From Candidatus Poseidoniaceae archaeon (GTDB lineage Archaea; Thermoplasmatota; Poseidoniia; Poseidoniales; Poseidoniaceae): DNA of 14,078 nucleotides. The notes beneath the pieces were generated by a model that saw nothing but the letters and a program-made list of their open reading frames with translations, made no database searches and had not been told where the DNA came from. This document shows positions 11,801-14,078 of the stretch, piece after piece; within the stretch, counting starts at the first letter, position 1, and each line of letters begins with the position of its first letter. The DNA lies in NCBI GenBank assembly GCA_022451835.1, contig JAKUNX010000037.1:1-14078 (forward strand), given 5' to 3'. The position numbers and the translations under genes were made by a program.

Positions 11801-14078
11801 GTGTTTATTGAGCAAAGCGTCCGCTTTTTGTTGAAATACTTGAGGACTAATTTCATCAGCACCAATTCTCTTAGGAATAATTAATGATCGACCTGCAACT
11901 TCCTTAAATCGCTTAGCAAAGATTTGTGTATTTATTATATATCTTTCAATAATTTCTATGTGGTTTTGATTTTTAAATGAGTCATACATATCCCTTGGTT
12001 CTATTTCTTGAGATGTTCTTAGCAGTAAGCCATTTTCGTCAAATGACATTTCAATAATACTAGTACCATTAGATTCAGCCAACCCTGCAAGAAAGTATCC
12101 AAGTGCAGTATTGAATCCTCTTCCTCGACAAGTCGTAATCATATAGGTTGGATGCCCACTACTAATGATTTGCTCCACCAATATTCTGTTTGGATCAGGA
12201 ACTTGGAATGAATCTAAAGAATGCTCTTCTAAGTGACGGGCTATGGAATTTGCAACAATTGTAGATAATCCATATGCGTCACAAAGTATCATTCTTGGAT
12301 CCATCTCTTTACGTAATGCCACTATACAATGTCCAATCAGTTCTAATAACGCGCCTGACAATTCACTAGACCTTGAGCGAGCCTCTCCAGACCATGAGGG
12401 AACAGTTGGTCTGTAACCTGTTACTGCTGTAACATTAACTCTAGTGCCCTGTATATTTGTTACTCGATAAGTTGAACCACCGAGTAAAATTACATCGCCG
12501 CTTCTTAGATTCGAAACAAATGAACCACTTAATTGTCCTAAAACTGACCCCTCAGCATTGAAGACAAGATATGAATTATCAGGCGCAATAGTACCAATGT
12601 TTGTGTAGTAAATCATTCTTGAATATCCTCGCTTTCCATAGATATTTTCTTCCCAATCAACCCATACTCGTCGTTCATCTTCAAGCATGTCTAAAACTTC
12701 GATGAAGTCATCATATTCGAAATTTCTATATGACCAAGAATTAACAATTATTTCGTATGCTTCATCGATGTCAATTTGATTAATAATAACTAAGCCAATC
12801 ATAAACTGTGCAACAACATCCAAACTGTTTTCAGGGAAGTGAAGGATATCCATGTCGCCTTTTTGAATAGCAGATTGAAGGGCAGCTAATTCAATCAAAT
12901 CATCAACGCTAGTTGGCAAAAACCTTGCCCTAGGTATGCCCCCAACATGGTGCCCAGCTCGACCAATACGTTGTAATGCAGTAGCGATATCTCCAGGGCT
13001 GCCAACTTGTATTACTAAATCGACTGAACCAATATCGATTCCCATTTCTAAAGAAGATGATGTGACAACAGCTCTTAGATGCCCATGCTTTAATCGCTTC
13101 TCAACATCTAGACGGATTTTTTTGTCCATTGAACCATGGTGTCCAGCAATTAAATCTCCAAGGTGTGGCCTTAGTCTTTGAACTAATGTTTCAGTCATTT
13201 TTCTGGTATTAGCAAATACTAAAGTTGTTGTGTGAGCAGTAATTAAATCAGCAATTACCTCTATATTTTTCTCTAATACTTTCATTACGGATAGATCACT
13301 AAATCTGTTGTCAGGGATGATGATGTCCATGTCTAATTCACGAGATCCAGATACCTTTGCAATACTAACATGACTCTCTTCACCTCGGCTTTCTCTATCA
13401 TCACTTGAAACAAGATATTCAGCAACTTTTTCCAACGGCTCCATAGTTGCAGAGATTCCAATTCTTTGGACTGGAGTCTGTAATAACGTATCTAAATATG
13501 ATAAAGTCAATCCTAAGTGTACTCCTCTTTTTGTAGGTACAAGAGAATGAAGTTCATCCACAATCATATATTCGAGTTCACTAACTAGAGGCTGGAATTT
13601 CTGTGAGGTAATAGCAATAGCTAGGCTTTCAGGTGTTGTAATCAAGATGTGTGGTGGGTGTTTTAACATCCTCTGCCGTTCTGATTGAGGAGTATCTCCT
13701 GTCCTAAGTCCAACTTTAATTTCTTGAGCCCTATCTGGTAGATATCTTTCTGAGATTTCAGATAATGGACCAATAAGATTCCTTTGAATATCATTAGCTA
13801 ACGCTTTGATAGGAGAGATATACACACAGTGAACCTTTTTCTGTAATTTTCCATCCAGTGCCATTCTTACTAATTGGTCAATTACCGTCAAAAATGCAGT
13901 TAGAGTTTTACCAGAACCAGTAGGTGAACATAACAACAGATGTTTTCTATCCATTATCGCTGGTATGGCTAATTTTTGTGGTCTTGTAAAATCAGGGAAT
14001 TTATCTTTGAACCAATTTCGAACAGGTGGGCAGAGCATTTCGAGAAGATCATCAGCATCTTGTGGATTATCAAGATAC
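8807..14078 (-). CDS. Giant Lhr-family DEAD/DEAH helicase, N-terminus beyond window
   Basis: This superfamily 2 helicase of the Lhr group extends at least 1756 residues. The first in-frame ATG is at 14038, but the frame stays open for 13 more codons to the edge (YLDNPQDADDLLE) and the ATG lies inside the usual Lhr N-terminal helix, so the true start is probably outside. Numbered from that ATG: Walker A SPTGSGKT (38-45), TPES (135-138), motif II DELH (161-164), SAT (196-198), motif V TSSSLEMGID (326-335) and motif VI QRIGRAGHH (356-364). The Lhr winged helix and beta-barrel follow; the barrel region (about 490-560) ends PSWSGEARSRSSEL. Lhr cores are about 860-900 residues. Here another roughly 900 follow, helical and winged-helix-like, ending in a segment (1658-1743; VLPPSDPISP, SAYLVFKNAEPVAAFKA) resembling the end of AlkZ/YcaQ and long bacterial Lhr C-terminal domains. 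Likely a 3'-5' ssDNA translocase/unwinder in DNA repair. Confidence 0.92.
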   Translation of the reverse strand, partial: YLDNPQDADDLLEMLCPPVRNWFKDKFPDFTRPQKLAIPAIMDRKHLLLCSPTGSGKTLTAFLTVIDQLVRMALDGKLQKKVHCVYISPIKALANDIQRNLIGPLSEISERYLPDRAQEIKVGLRTGDTPQSERQRMLKHPPHILITTPESLAIAITSQKFQPLVSELEYMIVDELHSLVPTKRGVHLGLTLSYLDTLLQTPVQRIGISATMEPLEKVAEYLVSSDDRESRGEESHVSIAKVSGSRELDMDIIIPDNRFSDLSVMKVLEKNIEVIADLITAHTTTLVFANTRKMTETLVQRLRPHLGDLIAGHHGSMDKKIRLDVEKRLKHGHLRAVVTSSSLEMGIDIGSVDLVIQVGSPGDIATALQRIGRAGHHVGGIPRARFLPTSVDDLIELAALQSAIQKGDMDILHFPENSLDVVAQFMIGLVIINQIDIDEAYEIIVNSWSYRNFEYDDFIEVLDMLEDERRVWVDWEENIYGKRGYSRMIYYTNIGTIAPDNSYLVFNAEGSVLGQLSGSFVSNLRSGDVILLGGSTYRVTNIQGTRVNVTAVTGYRPTVPSWSGEARSRSSELSGALLELIGHCIVALRKEMDPRMILCDAYGLSTIVANSIARHLEEHSLDSFQVPDPNRILVEQIISSGHPTYMITTCRGRGFNTALGYFLAGLAESNGTSIIEMSFDENGLLLRTSQEIEPRDMYDSFKNQNHIEIIERYIINTQIFAKRFKEVAGRSLIIPKRIGADEISPQVFQQKADALLNKHRTIEDSLLMREAKNEIMFADIDLNSLNDFLKLCVQGEARIVHQKMTIPSRLGMSLFMSAFEDLMSMKTRAFLVKDIDPTILQRLLGTRSLATELSEKELNEYYLNKAPIPDDANGLLKLMSHGGGLEKSFYNPLYKEKLQGIDIDILREWVQELCIKGEIVKIRNTGSSELDGKWFTPYMAEIHGTLGCLASNGGKDVKDLRNLLTEGFEYEIAIEYDGLKPTKWETMKISDPHVAMRVKIIEMLGSEGPKLAKQIEERLPFSKELVDRILHELESRNVISVGFYKQTDDAEYILKIDEHRLTGGEEEVVEYRWVQNMVFDKSFAKYADGFSAFDSHVIFQKQQELLYRVDQFRFKDWKDLQMDSDVIMGRLLHNRIGYTTKKNISMLLGLKPEPWIGPMEEQLLEKIPPGINVTRQEIMQDFPKGDEFKSLQRDLKRALDNLERQMLVVKQFEDVIGRRRKLSLFHRVHGVYQPTSFEDSLVDVIKRLGPIKSHTLRFFVTKSYEDLTIALMNLEKSGKIAKVVSLVPEPEAFYCMPEEVEQLKRPSREDSKLRILTQSDPYVSRFIWEVRSILDRGWYLPVFKGVDPIGKVLMFKVNDYLEVKDLHIPNAYIEEFCEAFSLLLDNHSDQLVDVAVLTNFNSEPVSQLDPETRKYLENIGFKLTGERMIRGGIVDPQPREIAERALFHRHFLHQNTRLENEVIAMRKIPEVRDDFALRGRCEVYRANLKSMASANRLHQGVNLRGHQVWATYEHFQDLLIIRGIPADEDLLDIVDFFSSNSDPNIFKERHALSQSEFRKLIQPLIRTGHIVQDFRGGFRTVIVKNSIDPTELRKEYLRKMVKEYPIITLKQFMRLAGTPFKPEEIKSVLNSFEEDGTLIKGFLIEDLHEVCWGRKELLDEAKDIRPIRDFVLPPSDPISPYFADVLKEKFGFGSAYLVFKNAEPVAAFKANTRNKIIEVKDYEGSEKGWRIVKEFAWEHQMPLETELRIGGKKMTR

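Noticed and set aside
1..14078. CRISPR array, insertion sequence, tRNA or rRNA genes
   Set aside because: No spaced direct repeats, transposase-like frames, terminal repeats or cloverleaf/rRNA-like stretches were seen; nearly all of the window is coding.

Overview
The window is A+T-rich and gene-dense, and it looks archaeal. It encodes a tRNA(Ile2) agmatidine synthetase (TiaS, an archaea-only enzyme), an archaeosortase-type transpeptidase, a very long Lhr-family helicase, and a large secreted multidomain protein with lectin, Ca-binding and thrombospondin-3 modules. AT-rich TATA-like elements lie about 27-32 nt upstream of most start codons, as expected for leaderless archaeal transcripts. This combination suggests a planktonic marine euryarchaeon of the Marine Group II/III kind (Ca. 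Poseidoniales or relatives). That assignment is inference; there is no rRNA in the window.

Layout. Positions 1-453 hold the N-terminal third of adenylosuccinate lyase (purB, minus strand, cut by the window edge). Divergent from it is a small four-helix membrane protein (595-1032, plus). Next come a tail-anchored 80-aa protein (1029-1271, minus) and, divergently, a RecA/KaiC-like protein with a degenerate Walker A (1349-1948, plus). A minus-strand cluster then reads right to left: GmhB/HisB-type HAD phosphatase (3437-4108), tiaS (2245-3432) and a small single-span protein with an acidic tail (1945-2190). The archaeosortase (4188-5105, plus) diverges from that cluster. It meets tail-to-tail a 1213-aa surface protein (5106-8747, minus). 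Upstream of that, a giant Lhr-like helicase (8807 to beyond 14078, minus) fills the rest; its reading frame is still open at the right edge.

The genes are packed very tightly. Two convergent pairs share a 4-bp TTAA in which both stop codons overlap, and a third pair has directly abutting stops. The longest non-coding gap is about 140 bp, so there is no hidden gene-free island, RNA gene, mobile element or CRISPR array that I can see.

Functionally the window mixes housekeeping (purine synthesis, AUA decoding, helicase/repair) with cell-surface biology (archaeosortase, surface protein, possibly a heptose-phosphate phosphatase). The most interesting points are: the surface protein, which has a C-terminal membrane span followed by a roughly 110-residue internal tail instead of a sorting signal and lies next to a sortase; the RecA-like protein lacking the Walker A lysine; and the helicase's roughly 900-residue C-terminal extension, which ends in what looks like an AlkZ/Lhr-CTD-type module.
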